A DNA stretch of 64,000 bases from Alicyclobacillus sp. (GTDB lineage Bacteria > Bacillota > Bacilli > Alicyclobacillales > Alicyclobacillaceae), in the NCBI GenBank assembly GCA_023511295.1, contig JAIMBT010000001.1, positions 1 through 64,000 on the forward strand, in the 5' to 3' direction. A program made the translations under genes and the position numbers. Under the pieces are notes generated by a model that was not told the origin of the DNA, made no database searches, and worked only from the letters and a program-made list of their open reading frames with translations. The first letter of the stretch is position 1; every line of letters starts with the position of its first letter. Shown here piece by piece: positions 16,982 to 25,920 of this stretch.

Positions 16982-18388
16982 TTAGTGGATCTGACGTGCA
17001 AACGCTTCCATGAACCGCTCCCGCCGATCTGCTTCGTCCACACACGCCTCAAGTTCCTCCAACTGCCCCGGAGCTTGCCCCACTCGGTAGTGGCTGCGGG
17101 CCACACGCCAAGTGCGGTAAGGAAAGGTCATCAGTGCCTGGATGACGCGGTACTCCGGCCCGTCTATCGGACGCACCTGGTTGTACGCGCTGAAGCAGGT
17201 GTACGCGACCTCGGAGCGCCACTGCTGTCGCTGCAGCGCGCGCCGCAACAGGTGCGAGACGTCGAGCGCGCGGGGGGCGTAGGCGGCGAGATCAAAATCG
17301 ATAGCGGTCATCCCGCGGCGGGGGTGGAGGATGAAGTTCTCCGGGATGACATCCAGGTGGCAGACCCCCGGTACGCCTTCGTCGGCCGCGAGAAACGACT
17401 GGCACCGCGTATCGCTGATGAGCCGCACACTTTCTTCTGCGGCTTCACGCAGGCGGCTGGCCGAGGATGCCAACAACCGGTCGAATCGGTCGGCGTCGCG
17501 CCGTGCCTGGGCCACGGCGAGCATCGCCTGTAAGTCCTCCGTGCGTCGGCGGAGCAGGTGCTCCAGGTCGAAGACCATCTCTGCGCCATCCGCTTCGTAG
17601 CCGCGCGAACACTCATGAAAGTGGGCAAGGACATCGGCTATCTGGCGGACCTGGTCGACGGACGCGAAGTTGGCCGGGTTCCCATCCACCCAGCGGGTCG
17701 CGTAGTACACGCGGCCTCGATGCAGGAGGTACGGGTCCTCCGCGCGCGTGTGCACGATGGGTGCGAAAGCTTGGAAGCCCTGTTCTCGGACGAACTCGAA
17801 CAGGCCGTTCAAAAACTCGATGCGTTCCGGGGGCGTCTCGGTCCGCTTCAGCGCGTACGTTTGTTTCGCCGTCTGCACTCGCAGGACCCCGCTCTCGACG
17901 AGGGCGCGCTGAATCGTCCATCCGTACGCCTTCGCGGCATGCGTCGGAACTCCAGCCTTTTTGAAGACCAACTGCCAGTTCAGGACCTCTCCGCGCCGTG
18001 TCCGATCCGCTGCGCGTGCCTTGTCCGCTGTGGCGGAAGCGGCTGCGGGGACGACGTCCGACCGGTCATTCGCTGCTCGGTGAGGTCGCTGAACGTCATG
18101 CGCTTGGGCCGAGCTGGATGACGTTGGCGGATCACCCTCGGAGGCGGTGGATAGACGGCTGGAAGGACCCGCACGACGGGAACCGACCGCGGGCGCGGGC
18201 CGCGTGTGAGAACGCGGCGCATCCCCAGTGCCGGAATCGGAACTGCCACCGTTCGATTCCTGGGTGGGCGGAGGGGCGGATTTGGTCGCTTGTTGCTGGA
18301 TGGCGGCGTCGAGAAAGTACGGTGGGCGCGTCAGTTCCTTCATGAGTTCGCCCCACCACGCCGGCATGGGGCGCCGTCTACGAATCAT
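16982..18388 (-). CDS. CotS/YsxE-like spore-coat kinase-fold protein
   Basis: This is a 468-aa protein. About 140 N-terminal residues are low-complexity and probably disordered (rich in S, A, P, R). The remainder is an aminoglycoside-phosphotransferase-type kinase fold of the CotS family, with a lysine in TYALKRTE, a catalytic-loop segment VCHLDVIPENFIL and a metal-binding IDFDLA. In Bacillus such proteins (CotS, CotI, YutH, YsxE) are spore coat components or coat kinases. The start at 18388 is an ATG with GAGGGGAT upstream. The long disordered N-terminus is unusual for the family. Which CotS paralogue it corresponds to is unclear. Confidence 0.75.
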   Translation of the reverse strand: MIRRRRPMPAWWGELMKELTRPPYFLDAAIQQQATKSAPPPTQESNGGSSDSGTGDAPRSHTRPAPAVGSRRAGPSSRLSTASEGDPPTSSSSAQAHDVQRPHRAANDRSDVVPAAASATADKARAADRTRRGEVLNWQLVFKKAGVPTHAAKAYGWTIQRALVESGVLRVQTAKQTYALKRTETPPERIEFLNGLFEFVREQGFQAFAPIVHTRAEDPYLLHRGRVYYATRWVDGNPANFASVDQVRQIADVLAHFHECSRGYEADGAEMVFDLEHLLRRRTEDLQAMLAVAQARRDADRFDRLLASSASRLREAAEESVRLISDTRCQSFLAADEGVPGVCHLDVIPENFILHPRRGMTAIDFDLAAYAPRALDVSHLLRRALQRQQWRSEVAYTCFSAYNQVRPIDGPEYRVIQALMTFPYRTWRVARSHYRVGQAPGQLEELEACVDEADRRERFMEAFARQIH

Positions 18389-18512
18389 GTTCCATCCCCT
18401 CCATTCGCCTGTGGGCAGATCTACCGCACCCTATGCGATGGGGCCACCGGCGGTATAGGCGAATGTCCCAGGAGAATGACGGACGGGTACCAGATTTGGT
18501 TGGAATTGAAGA

Positions 18513-18545
18513 GGGACCTGTCGGCGGGGGCGTCGACAGGTCCTC
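18513..18545 (-). terminator. Hairpin after the idh-like gene
   Basis: GGACCTGTC and GACAGGTCC pair into a 9-bp stem just beyond the stop codon of the minus-strand dehydrogenase gene. It probably ends the iclR-idh transcript. Confidence 0.6.
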
Positions 18546-18554
18546 GAAGGGGGG

Positions 18555-19640
18555 TTACCGGTTTTCGCCGAGGGTGCTCCAGACCTCCAGCTTCGTCTTC
18601 ACGCGTGCAATCACATTGTCCGTAAACTCCGTGGTGCTGGTGCCGCCGCCGAGGTCTGCCGTGCGCATGCCGCTCACGACCGCCTCCAGTGTCGCCTCGT
18701 AGATGGCCCGCGAAGCCGTCTGGAGTTGCTTGTCGTCGCTGTGGGCCAGGAGGGATGCACCCGCCAGAATCATCGCCATCGGGTTGGCCACGTTCTTCCC
18801 CTGCAAGCTCGGCGCGGTGCCGTGCGGCGCTTCCGCCATCACCACCTGCGGGTGCCAGTTGTCGTCCAAGGAGAGCAGGATGGATTCCGATCCGGCGATG
18901 GACCCGAACATCTGCAACACGAGGTCCGACAGGCAGTCGCCGTCGCGGTTCAAGGCGGGGATGACGAGAGCCTCGCCGGCCTTGACCAAGAGCAGCGCGT
19001 AGGTGGCGTCAATCAACTGCGGTTCGTACGCAACCTCCGGGTACCGTTTAGCCGCCGCATCCATCTCTTCCTTCAGCATGCCTTCGTAGATGGGGCTGAC
19101 GGTAAACTTCGGGCCGCCGAAGACCTTGGCGTTTTGGCGCTTCGCGTACTGGAACGCATATTCGGCCACGCCGCGGCAGACGGACCGCGAGATCTTCTCG
19201 GTCCGGTACGCAATCTCGTCCCCGTCCGAGGTTTCGCGCCACTCCTTGGCTCCGTATGCGTCGTCAACCGCCATGCGAACGACCGAGATCGGCGAGAACA
19301 CGCCAACCGGGGGGGCAATCCCCGGAATGCGGCGCCCTGTCCGGACAATCACCGTACCGTTGATCTCCTTGCGCAGGATGGCGTTCGGGCTGCCGACATC
19401 GTCCTTGGTCTCGGGCGTGATGGTCGCCGCCTTCAGACCATACCCGCATTCGCGCATGGCTGCCGCCGCCTCGTACACCACTTGGTTGTTCGTCTTGCGG
19501 CGGTTTTCCAAGCTGAGATCAAAGCGTTGCAGTTCCAGCGGCGCGCCAATCACATCCGGCGAGAGGACGCGCAAGGCCTCCTCGAGCAGTTCTTGGCCGG
19601 TTTGGTCACCTTCCATGACGACGATTTTCGAAGCTGTCAT
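18555..19640 (-). CDS. Isocitrate/isopropylmalate-family dehydrogenase
   Basis: This is a 361-aa beta-decarboxylating dehydrogenase of the ICDH/IPMDH superfamily, which oxidises a 2-hydroxy acid with NAD(P) and decarboxylates it. Landmarks are the N-terminal MEGDQTGQE (nucleotide/substrate pocket), RTGRRIPG with substrate-binding arginines, FGGPKFTVSP with the catalytic lysine, and EAPHGTAPSLQGKNVANP at the cofactor site. NAD-dependent isocitrate dehydrogenase is the most likely call; tartrate/malate-type activity is possible because an IclR regulator is directly upstream. The start at 19640 gives a complete fold. The hairpin at 18513-18545 follows it. Confidence 0.8.
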   Translation of the reverse strand: MTASKIVVMEGDQTGQELLEEALRVLSPDVIGAPLELQRFDLSLENRRKTNNQVVYEAAAAMRECGYGLKAATITPETKDDVGSPNAILRKEINGTVIVRTGRRIPGIAPPVGVFSPISVVRMAVDDAYGAKEWRETSDGDEIAYRTEKISRSVCRGVAEYAFQYAKRQNAKVFGGPKFTVSPIYEGMLKEEMDAAAKRYPEVAYEPQLIDATYALLLVKAGEALVIPALNRDGDCLSDLVLQMFGSIAGSESILLSLDDNWHPQVVMAEAPHGTAPSLQGKNVANPMAMILAGASLLAHSDDKQLQTASRAIYEATLEAVVSGMRTADLGGGTSTTEFTDNVIARVKTKLEVWSTLGENR

Positions 19641-19690
19641 CTCAAGCCACCTCGGTCTCTCGTTGATACACGTCGATACTTCGTTTCCGT

Positions 19691-20446
19691 TCAGTGGGAC
19701 AGCAGCCTGGTCAGCAGCCGGGCAGATTTCAGCAGCGTCTCGCGATGGGCCTGCATGACCGGTTCCGTCAACCGGGACGCTTTGCCCGTGACCGCGAGTG
19801 CTGCGAGAAACCCGTTGCGCCCAAAGACAGGGGCAGCCATCGCAGACAGGTCAGGATCTCGCTCCCGGAAGCTGATGGCAAATCCAGCGGCTCGGACGTC
19901 TTGCAGTTGCGCCTGAAACTCTGTCGGTGACAGGTAGGCCGGAAACGAATCGCTCTGCAGTACCGATTCGACCACTTCCGGGTCGCCGTAGGCGAGTAAT
20001 ACCTTGCCCGCAGCTCCGAGGTACAGCGGATACGCGTTTCCGATGTCGAGTGTCTGGTGCCCCGGGTCACTCGTCTCCACCGCCTGAATGCGGATGCGCA
20101 CGTAACCGGACCGGACGTACAGCACCACGGATTCACCCGTCGCGTCCCGCAACCGGGTCATCTCGGGGAGGACCAGAGACGACAGCTCGTCTGACTGGTA
20201 AATGCCGCTGATGAGTTCGAGCACACTCCAGCCGAGAAAGTAGCGGTCGGACTGCGGGTGCTTGCGCACAAACCCCTTCGCTTGCAGCGACGCGAGCAAC
20301 CGGTGCACGGTGCTCTTGTGCAGGTGTACCGACCGCGCAATCTCACTGAGGCTCAGTCCGCCATCTGAGCGGGCAAAGCAGAGCAGGATGTCCAACGCGC
20401 GATCCACCGCACGCACTGTCGCCTGGGCGGGCGGATCTTGTGGCAT
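19691..20446 (-). CDS. IclR-family transcription regulator
   Basis: This 251-aa regulator has an N-terminal winged helix-turn-helix (ALDILLCFA...LSLSEIARSVHLHKSTVHRLLASL) and a C-terminal GAF-like effector domain (GAAGKVLLAYGD, later FAISFRERDPDLSAMAAPVF). The ATG at 20446 is preferred over the longer frame because GAGGG lies 8 nt upstream and the HTH begins at the usual distance. IclR proteins control carboxylic-acid and aromatic catabolism. The dehydrogenase gene lies 50 bp downstream on the same strand and is the likely target. Two palindromes in the promoter region suggest autoregulation. Confidence 0.88.
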   Translation of the reverse strand: MPQDPPAQATVRAVDRALDILLCFARSDGGLSLSEIARSVHLHKSTVHRLLASLQAKGFVRKHPQSDRYFLGWSVLELISGIYQSDELSSLVLPEMTRLRDATGESVVLYVRSGYVRIRIQAVETSDPGHQTLDIGNAYPLYLGAAGKVLLAYGDPEVVESVLQSDSFPAYLSPTEFQAQLQDVRAAGFAISFRERDPDLSAMAAPVFGRNGFLAALAVTGKASRLTEPVMQAHRETLLKSARLLTRLLSH

Positions 20447-20476
20447 ATCGGCGGCCCTCCTCTGCGTCCCACCAAG

Positions 20477-20526
20477 CGGAACCGTGTTCCGTCGGGTAGT
20501 ATAGCACATCGGATGTGCACCGTCAC
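20477..20526 (-). promoter_or_regulatory. iclR promoter with two palindromic operators
   Basis: Read on the minus strand, GTGACG (20521-20526) and TATACT (20498-20503) are separated by exactly 17 bp. The spacer holds the perfect inverted repeat GCACATC-G-GATGTGC (20504-20518). A second palindrome, CGGAAC-CGT-GTTCCG (20477-20491), lies between the -10 and the ribosome-binding site. The GGAAnnnnTTCC-like form is typical of several IclR-family operators. Both sites are placed for repression. Confidence 0.6.
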
Positions 20527-20647
20527 CACGCGTAGTATTTGTCGACACTCTCGGCATTATCGCACCTTTCGGGTGTCGTGTGCCGGTCACACCCATGGGC
20601 GGATGTCATATCGTGTGAACAGAGCATCCGAAAAAGGGGGATTCTCC

Positions 20648-21688
20648 GTGCACGAATGCTTGGCCGCCATCCGCGCCTATTTTGACCTCCGGAACCGGTT
20701 GTGGCTCGGAGGAAACCCGCAGTCTGTGCGACCGCTGCTGTACGACCCCCGGGATGACCGGCTGTCTGCACGTCTCACGGCCGCCATCCGCCGTAAGCGA
20801 CAGGCGTCCGCAGCGCGACAGCACCCACTGCTTCGGGCCCACACCCGGATTACCGTTCGCACGCTGGACGTGACCGCGGGCACACACAACAGGCCGGAGG
20901 TCCGGCGATATGACATTGAAGAGCACATCTGGTGGGTGGTCCAACACGGCCATGATCTACATGTGGAAGGCCGCCGGATTCAGCACCGCCAGGACTGGAC
21001 GCGGGCGGAGAGCGAGTGGAAATTGACCTCCGCCTGGGAATCGGACGAAGTACATCTGCGGCCGACCCAGCGCATCGACGGGCCGGCGGTCACCCTCTCG
21101 GTGGAGGAAGCGGGTTCAGGGGACAAGGGGCCCCTTCTGCCGTATTCGGAGCCGAGTACCCCTGCGCTTGCGTGGGGCCGCGCGGGCCGACGCCGATACG
21201 ACCGGCTGCGGGCCTTGCGCTATGCCGAGCTGTGGTGGGACGCGTACAACCCCGCCTTTCCGGAACTGCGCGAGGACTGTACCAACTTCGTCTCACAGTG
21301 TCTCTGGGCTGGCCAGTTGCCGATGGACCAACGCCCGTCCCGCGCGCAGGGTTGGTGGATGGAACTGGGAACCAGCGCAGCCTCCGAGCGGTGGAGCTAC
21401 AGTTGGGCGACCGCCCAAGCGCTGCGCGGTTACCTGCGGCAGATAGGCGCGAAACCGGCTACGGGGACGGAAGCACTTCGAATCGGCGACGTCATCTTTT
21501 ACGACTGGCAGGGAACGGGCCAGTTTCATCACGCGGCCATCGTCGTCGATTTCGACGAAGCAGGGGATCCCCTCGTGAACGCCCACACCGATGCCAGTTA
21601 CCACCGTCCGTACCGGTACACGGACAGCCGCGCCTGGACCCCCAACACGCGATACGAGATGTTGCACATCCCGGATACGGTGGACTAG
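20648..21688 (+). CDS. Amidase_6-domain protein
   Basis: This 346-aa protein carries a C-terminal putative amidase domain (Amidase_6), a papain-like fold common in Bacillales. The presumed nucleophile is the cysteine in EDCTNFVSQCLWAG, and the presumed histidine is in FHHAAIVVDF; YAELWWDAYNPAF precedes it. The first 170 residues show no recognisable domain. There is no signal peptide, although the family often acts on peptidoglycan-like substrates, so location is uncertain. GTG 20648 follows AAGGGGG. It is divergent from iclR. Confidence 0.75.
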   Translation: MHECLAAIRAYFDLRNRLWLGGNPQSVRPLLYDPRDDRLSARLTAAIRRKRQASAARQHPLLRAHTRITVRTLDVTAGTHNRPEVRRYDIEEHIWWVVQHGHDLHVEGRRIQHRQDWTRAESEWKLTSAWESDEVHLRPTQRIDGPAVTLSVEEAGSGDKGPLLPYSEPSTPALAWGRAGRRRYDRLRALRYAELWWDAYNPAFPELREDCTNFVSQCLWAGQLPMDQRPSRAQGWWMELGTSAASERWSYSWATAQALRGYLRQIGAKPATGTEALRIGDVIFYDWQGTGQFHHAAIVVDFDEAGDPLVNAHTDASYHRPYRYTDSRAWTPNTRYEMLHIPDTVD

Positions 21689-21780
21689 TCCGGGTCCGCG
21701 ACGCGGTGTGGTAGACTGGTGCACGGGGAGAGGCTCCAATCCCAATCCCCGGGAGCCGGTCCGGCAGGGAGGCGAGATCT

Positions 21781-22242
21781 GTGCTGCACATCGTGCTGTT
21801 TGAACCCGAGATTCCCGCGAATACGGGGAATGTCTCCCGGACCTGTGCGGTGACCGGGAGTGTCCTCCACCTGATTCGCCCACTCGGGTTTTCCACGGAT
21901 GACAAGCACCTCAAGCGCGCAGGATTGGATTACTGGCACATGCTCGACATCCGGTATTACGATGCGCTGGACGAGCTGTGGGCAGCGTATCCAGAGGGCC
22001 GCTTTTTCTACATCGAGACCTCGGGTACCAAACGGTACACCGACGTGCAGTTTGAGGACGAGGACTTCCTCGTGTTCGGGAAGGAGACAACCGGTCTGCC
22101 TCGACGCGTGTTGGAGCGACAACCAGATCAGGTGATCCGCATCCCCATTCGGCCCGGAGCGAGATCTCTCAACCTGTCGAATGCGGTGGCCATCGTCGCC
22201 TTCGAAGCCTACCGACAACTGTCGTTTCCGGGGATGGCCTAG
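21781..22242 (+). CDS. trmL: tRNA (cytidine/uridine-34-2'-O)-methyltransferase TrmL
   Basis: This is a 153-aa SPOUT-class methyltransferase that 2'-O-methylates the wobble base of leucine tRNAs using S-adenosylmethionine. The family signatures are present: FEPEIPANTGNVSRTC at the N-terminus, LVFGKETTGLP in the middle and IPIRPGARSLNLSNAVAIV forming the knotted cofactor site. The GTG at 21781 is preceded by AGGGAGG. It is 93 bp downstream of the amidase gene and may lead the next gene, which starts 26 bp after its stop. Confidence 0.92.
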   Translation: MLHIVLFEPEIPANTGNVSRTCAVTGSVLHLIRPLGFSTDDKHLKRAGLDYWHMLDIRYYDALDELWAAYPEGRFFYIETSGTKRYTDVQFEDEDFLVFGKETTGLPRRVLERQPDQVIRIPIRPGARSLNLSNAVAIVAFEAYRQLSFPGMA

Positions 22243-22268
22243 ATCACTTGCCGCAAGGAGGATCCCGA

Positions 22269-22997
22269 TTGCTGACCACACTCCTATTCGACCTCGATGG
22301 AACGCTGCTGCCGATGGACCTCGATGTCTTCATGCGGGGATACTTCCGAAAACTTGTTCCGCACATCGCACACCTGGTGAACGTCGATACCATTGCGGAT
22401 GAAATCATGGATGCGACCCACCACATGATGGAGAACGAGTCGCCGGACACAACCAACCTGGAGGCCTTCAAGCGAGCATTTTTCGACGGCAGGGCCGTCG
22501 CTGAGTCGGAAATTTGGCCAATCTTCGATGCATTCTACCGCGAGCGGTTTGCGGAATTGCGGGAGCTGACATCGCCGACCCCTATTGCTCGGGAAATATG
22601 TCGAACGGCCCTGGCGAAAGGGTACCAGCTGGTTCTGGCGACCAACCCCATCTTTCCGGCCGAAGCGGTGGAGCACCGGATGCGTTGGGCCGGAATCGCA
22701 GACCTCCCGTTCGCCTTGGTCACCACCATGGAACACATGCACTACTGCAAGCCGAATCCCAAGTACTACCTCGAGATCTCGGCGCGGTTGAACGTACGCC
22801 CGGATGCGTGCATGATGTTTGGAAACGACGTGCAGGAGGACGGTGTGGCGAGTCAGGTGGGGATGGAGACCTTCCTCGTCGAAGACTACCTGATTGACCG
22901 CGGCCTCGGCTACCTGGAGTTCACGCGGCGGGGGACCCTCGCCGACGCCCTGGCCTTCGTCGAGGCGTTGCCCGAGGTGGCTGCGGCCACCTGCTGA
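22269..22997 (+). CDS. HAD-family hydrolase
   Basis: This 242-aa haloacid-dehalogenase-type phosphatase has motif I FDLDGTLLPMD (both catalytic aspartates), motif II in LVLATNPIF, the motif III lysine in HYCKPNPKYY and motif IV in MFGNDVQEDG. A helical cap lies between motifs I and II (about residues 15-100). The substrate is not predictable from sequence. The TTG at 22269 is chosen because AAGGAGG at 22255-22261 is ideally spaced and the protein then starts right before the beta strand carrying motif I. It likely shares a transcript with trmL. Confidence 0.85.
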   Translation: MLTTLLFDLDGTLLPMDLDVFMRGYFRKLVPHIAHLVNVDTIADEIMDATHHMMENESPDTTNLEAFKRAFFDGRAVAESEIWPIFDAFYRERFAELRELTSPTPIAREICRTALAKGYQLVLATNPIFPAEAVEHRMRWAGIADLPFALVTTMEHMHYCKPNPKYYLEISARLNVRPDACMMFGNDVQEDGVASQVGMETFLVEDYLIDRGLGYLEFTRRGTLADALAFVEALPEVAAATC

Positions 22998-23050
22998 CGT
23001 TGCGCGGCGTCCTGCCACGTCCCTGGACGCCTTTTTGGACCGTCCCACCA

Positions 23051-23107
23051 CGTCACGACGCGAAGCAGCCCCTGCCGGCGCAACCAGCGCGGACAGGGGC
23101 TGTGACG
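23051..23107. terminator. Long hairpin between HAD gene and pdh operon
   Basis: CAGCCCCTG (23066-23074) pairs with CAGGGGCTG (23094-23102). An outer CGTCAC (23051-23056) matches GTGACG (23102-23107). It lies between convergent genes and is the likely end of the pdh operon and of trmL-HAD. Confidence 0.65.
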
Positions 23108-23125
23108 TAATGCGGATTGATAGGG

Positions 23126-24535
23126 TCACTTCGTGACGATGTGAATCGGCGAACCGAGGGCGACCTCCGCGGACTCCATGACCATCTCGCCGAGGGTCGG
23201 GTGCGCGTGGATGGTGAGGGCCACGTCTTCCAGGGTGGCGCTCATCTCAATGGCAAGCCCCAACTCCGCAATCAGGTTCGACGCTTCGACGCCAATCACC
23301 TGCGCGCCGACGAGAAGCCCGGACGCCTTGTCTGCAATCAGCTTCACAAAGCCGTCCGTCGCGTTCAGCGCGGTGGCGCGACCATTGGCGGCATACGGGA
23401 AGCGGCCGGTGGCAATCTCGCCGTACTGCTCCTTCGCTTCCGCCTCGCTCAAGCCGACGGTGGCAATCTCCGGGTCGCAAAAGACGACAGCGGGAATGCA
23501 TCGGTAGTCGACCACACTCGGCTGGCCGGCAATCGCCTCTGCAGCGACCTTTCCTTCGTACGACGCCTTGTGTGCGAGCGCAGCCCCCGGGACGATGTCG
23601 CCGATGGCGTAGATGTGCGGGTTGCTTGTCCGACACTGGGCGTCCACCTCGACCAGCCCGCGGTCGGTCAGCTTGACGTTTGCAGCCTCGAGCCCGATGT
23701 CGTCGGTGTTCGGGCGGCGGCCCACGGTGACCAGGACGTAGTCGGCGGTCACCGTCTTCTCCTCGTCCTTCACCTTGAAGGTCAAGGTGATGCCGTCCGC
23801 TTCTTCCTTCACGGACTGCGCCAGAGCACCGGTGAAGATGTCGACGTCGTACTTCTTGAGGTTGCGCGTGACGAGTCGCGTCAGCTGCGCGTCAAAGGTC
23901 GGCAGGATGCTGTCCGTGCCCTCGATGATGGTCACCTTGGAACCGAACTTCGCGTACGTCTGTCCGAGCTCAATCCCGATGTACCCGCCACCCACGACAA
24001 TCAGGCGCTTCGGAACTTCCTGGAGCTCCAGAGCCTCCGTGGAGGACAGGACGCGCTTGCCGTACGGCAGAGCCCGCAGTTCAATCGGGCGTGACCCGGT
24101 CGCCAGGATGCAGTCCTGGAAGTGCAGTTTCTTGCTCTCGTGCTCTCCGGCGACGTGCACCTCGTTCGGGCCGGAGAAGAACACCTCGCCCTCTATCACG
24201 TTCACCTTGTTGCCTTTGAGCAGGGTTTTCACACCGCCGGTCATCTTGTCGACGACCGTCTGTTTCCAGGCCATGACCTTGCCGAAGTCCAACTCGGCGG
24301 TGGTCTTGATGCCCGGGAACGGCTCTTCCTTCGCAGCCTCGTAGTGGTGCGCAGCGGAGATGAGCGCCTTCGACGGGATGCATCCGCGGTTCAAGCAGAC
24401 ACCGCCGAGTTCCGCCTTGTCCACAACCGTCACCGACTTGCCAAGCTGGGCGGCGCGGATGGCCGCCACGTACCCGCCGGGGCCGGCACCGACGACGAGA
24501 ACGTCAACTTCCTCTGTAAACTCTCCAACAACCAT
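23126..24535 (-). CDS. pdhD: Dihydrolipoyl dehydrogenase (E3)
   Basis: This FAD flavoenzyme reoxidises dihydrolipoamide with NAD+ as the E3 component of 2-oxoacid dehydrogenase complexes. The 469-aa protein shows the FAD-binding VGAGPGGYVAA, the redox-active disulfide in GGVCLNRGCIPSK, the NAD-binding GGGYIGIELG, and the C-terminal catalytic pair in HAHPTLGE. It is the last gene of the four-gene pyruvate dehydrogenase operon, 2 bp after pdhC. Its usual role also covers the 2-oxoglutarate and branched-chain complexes when no other E3 exists. Confidence 0.95.
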   Translation of the reverse strand: MVVGEFTEEVDVLVVGAGPGGYVAAIRAAQLGKSVTVVDKAELGGVCLNRGCIPSKALISAAHHYEAAKEEPFPGIKTTAELDFGKVMAWKQTVVDKMTGGVKTLLKGNKVNVIEGEVFFSGPNEVHVAGEHESKKLHFQDCILATGSRPIELRALPYGKRVLSSTEALELQEVPKRLIVVGGGYIGIELGQTYAKFGSKVTIIEGTDSILPTFDAQLTRLVTRNLKKYDVDIFTGALAQSVKEEADGITLTFKVKDEEKTVTADYVLVTVGRRPNTDDIGLEAANVKLTDRGLVEVDAQCRTSNPHIYAIGDIVPGAALAHKASYEGKVAAEAIAGQPSVVDYRCIPAVVFCDPEIATVGLSEAEAKEQYGEIATGRFPYAANGRATALNATDGFVKLIADKASGLLVGAQVIGVEASNLIAELGLAIEMSATLEDVALTIHAHPTLGEMVMESAEVALGSPIHIVTK

Positions 24536-24537
24536 GA

Positions 24538-25869
24538 TTACACCTCCATCATAAGCAGACGCGGATTTTCCAACAGACGCTTCACTTCGTTGACGAAGTT
24601 TTGACCGAGCGCGCCGTCAATGACGCGGTGGTCAAAGCTGAGCGACAAAGCCATCATCTGGGCGCCGACGACCTGCCCGTCCTGCATGATGGGCCGCTCC
24701 GTGATACGGCCGAGGCCGAGAATCGCGACCTCAGGGTAGTTGATGATGGGGGTGAAGAACATCCCACCTGCAGAACCGATGTTCGTGATGGAGATGGTGC
24801 TTCCCTTCATCTCTGCAGGGCCGAGCTTGTTCGTGCGCGCACGTGTCGCCAGGTCGGCAATCTCGTCGGCAATCGCCCACATGCTCTTGCGGTCCGCGTT
24901 GCGGACGACGGGGACCACCAGTCCGCGCTCCGTGTCGGTCGCAATTCCGATGTGATACGACTTCTTGATAACCAACTCCTGCCGCTCTTCGTCAAGTGAG
25001 CTGTTCAGCTGCGGATACTTCCGCAACGCGGAGATCATCGCCTTCACGACAAATGGAAGGTAGGTGATCTTGGTGCCGCGCTCGGCGGCGAGCGGCTTCA
25101 GTTCCTGGCGCAACTGGACGAGAGCGGTGACGTTCGCCTCATCCATCACCGTGACGTGTGGTGCGGTGTAGAAGCTCTTGCTCATCGCTTGGGCGATGAT
25201 CTTCCGAATACCGGAGAGCGGAACGCGCTCCTCTTCGCTGTCCGCAGCCAGCGTCGCAGCCGCTGCAGCGGGTGTCGCGGCCGCTGCGGGGGTGGCGTCA
25301 CCGGTCGCCGTGTCCGCCGGGCCCGGCGCCGTCGCACCCCCCTGCAGGTACTTCTCCACGTCCTCCCGGGTCACCTTGCCGTTTGGCCCAGTGCCCGTGA
25401 CGAGGCTGATATCCACGTTGTGTTCGCGCGCAAACTTTCGCACGCCAGGGGTCGCCAGCACTTCCCGCGCGTGGGACGTCGGCACCGCCGCTGCCGGCTG
25501 GGATGCCGCAGGCGCCGCCACATGCGCAGGCTGGGCCGCCTGGGCCGGGGCGGGTTGTTCCGGCGCTGCGGCGGGCGCAGTCGATTCGCTCGCAGTCGGG
25601 GCTTGCGCTGCCCCTACGTTTCCTTCGCCCTCGACTTCAAACGTGATTAACAAGTCCCCGACGACGGCGGTGGTTCCTTCCTCCACAGCCAGGCTCTTGA
25701 CCGTCCCGTCGACCGGGCTCGGCAGTTCGACGAGGGATTTGTCGTTCTCGACTTCGGCGATGGCGTCGTCTTCCTTCACCGTGTCACCGGGTTTCACAAG
25801 CCACTTGGAAATCCGACCCTCGTGCAGACCTTCGCCGAGTTCCGGCAGTCTAAATTCGTACAATGCCAC
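24538..25869 (-). CDS. pdhC: Dihydrolipoamide acetyltransferase (E2)
   Basis: This is the core acyltransferase of the pyruvate dehydrogenase complex (443 aa). The domain order is lipoyl domain (residues 1-80, lipoylated lysine in ENDKSLVE), an alanine/proline-rich flexible linker, a peripheral subunit-binding domain (TPGVRKFAREHNVDI...GKVTREDVEKY), a second Ala-rich linker and the catalytic domain ending with SFDHRVIDGA (catalytic His and Asp). A single lipoyl domain is present, as in B. subtilis PdhC. The GTG at 25869 is preferred to the GTG at 25878 because of GGAGG spacing. Confidence 0.94.
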   Translation of the reverse strand: MALYEFRLPELGEGLHEGRISKWLVKPGDTVKEDDAIAEVENDKSLVELPSPVDGTVKSLAVEEGTTAVVGDLLITFEVEGEGNVGAAQAPTASESTAPAAAPEQPAPAQAAQPAHVAAPAASQPAAAVPTSHAREVLATPGVRKFAREHNVDISLVTGTGPNGKVTREDVEKYLQGGATAPGPADTATGDATPAAAATPAAAAATLAADSEEERVPLSGIRKIIAQAMSKSFYTAPHVTVMDEANVTALVQLRQELKPLAAERGTKITYLPFVVKAMISALRKYPQLNSSLDEERQELVIKKSYHIGIATDTERGLVVPVVRNADRKSMWAIADEIADLATRARTNKLGPAEMKGSTISITNIGSAGGMFFTPIINYPEVAILGLGRITERPIMQDGQVVGAQMMALSLSFDHRVIDGALGQNFVNEVKRLLENPRLLMMEV

Positions 25870-25920
25870 TCCTCTCACCTCCGCGAGCGTTCAAACGGTT
25901 GTCCAAAAACGGACGTGTGC

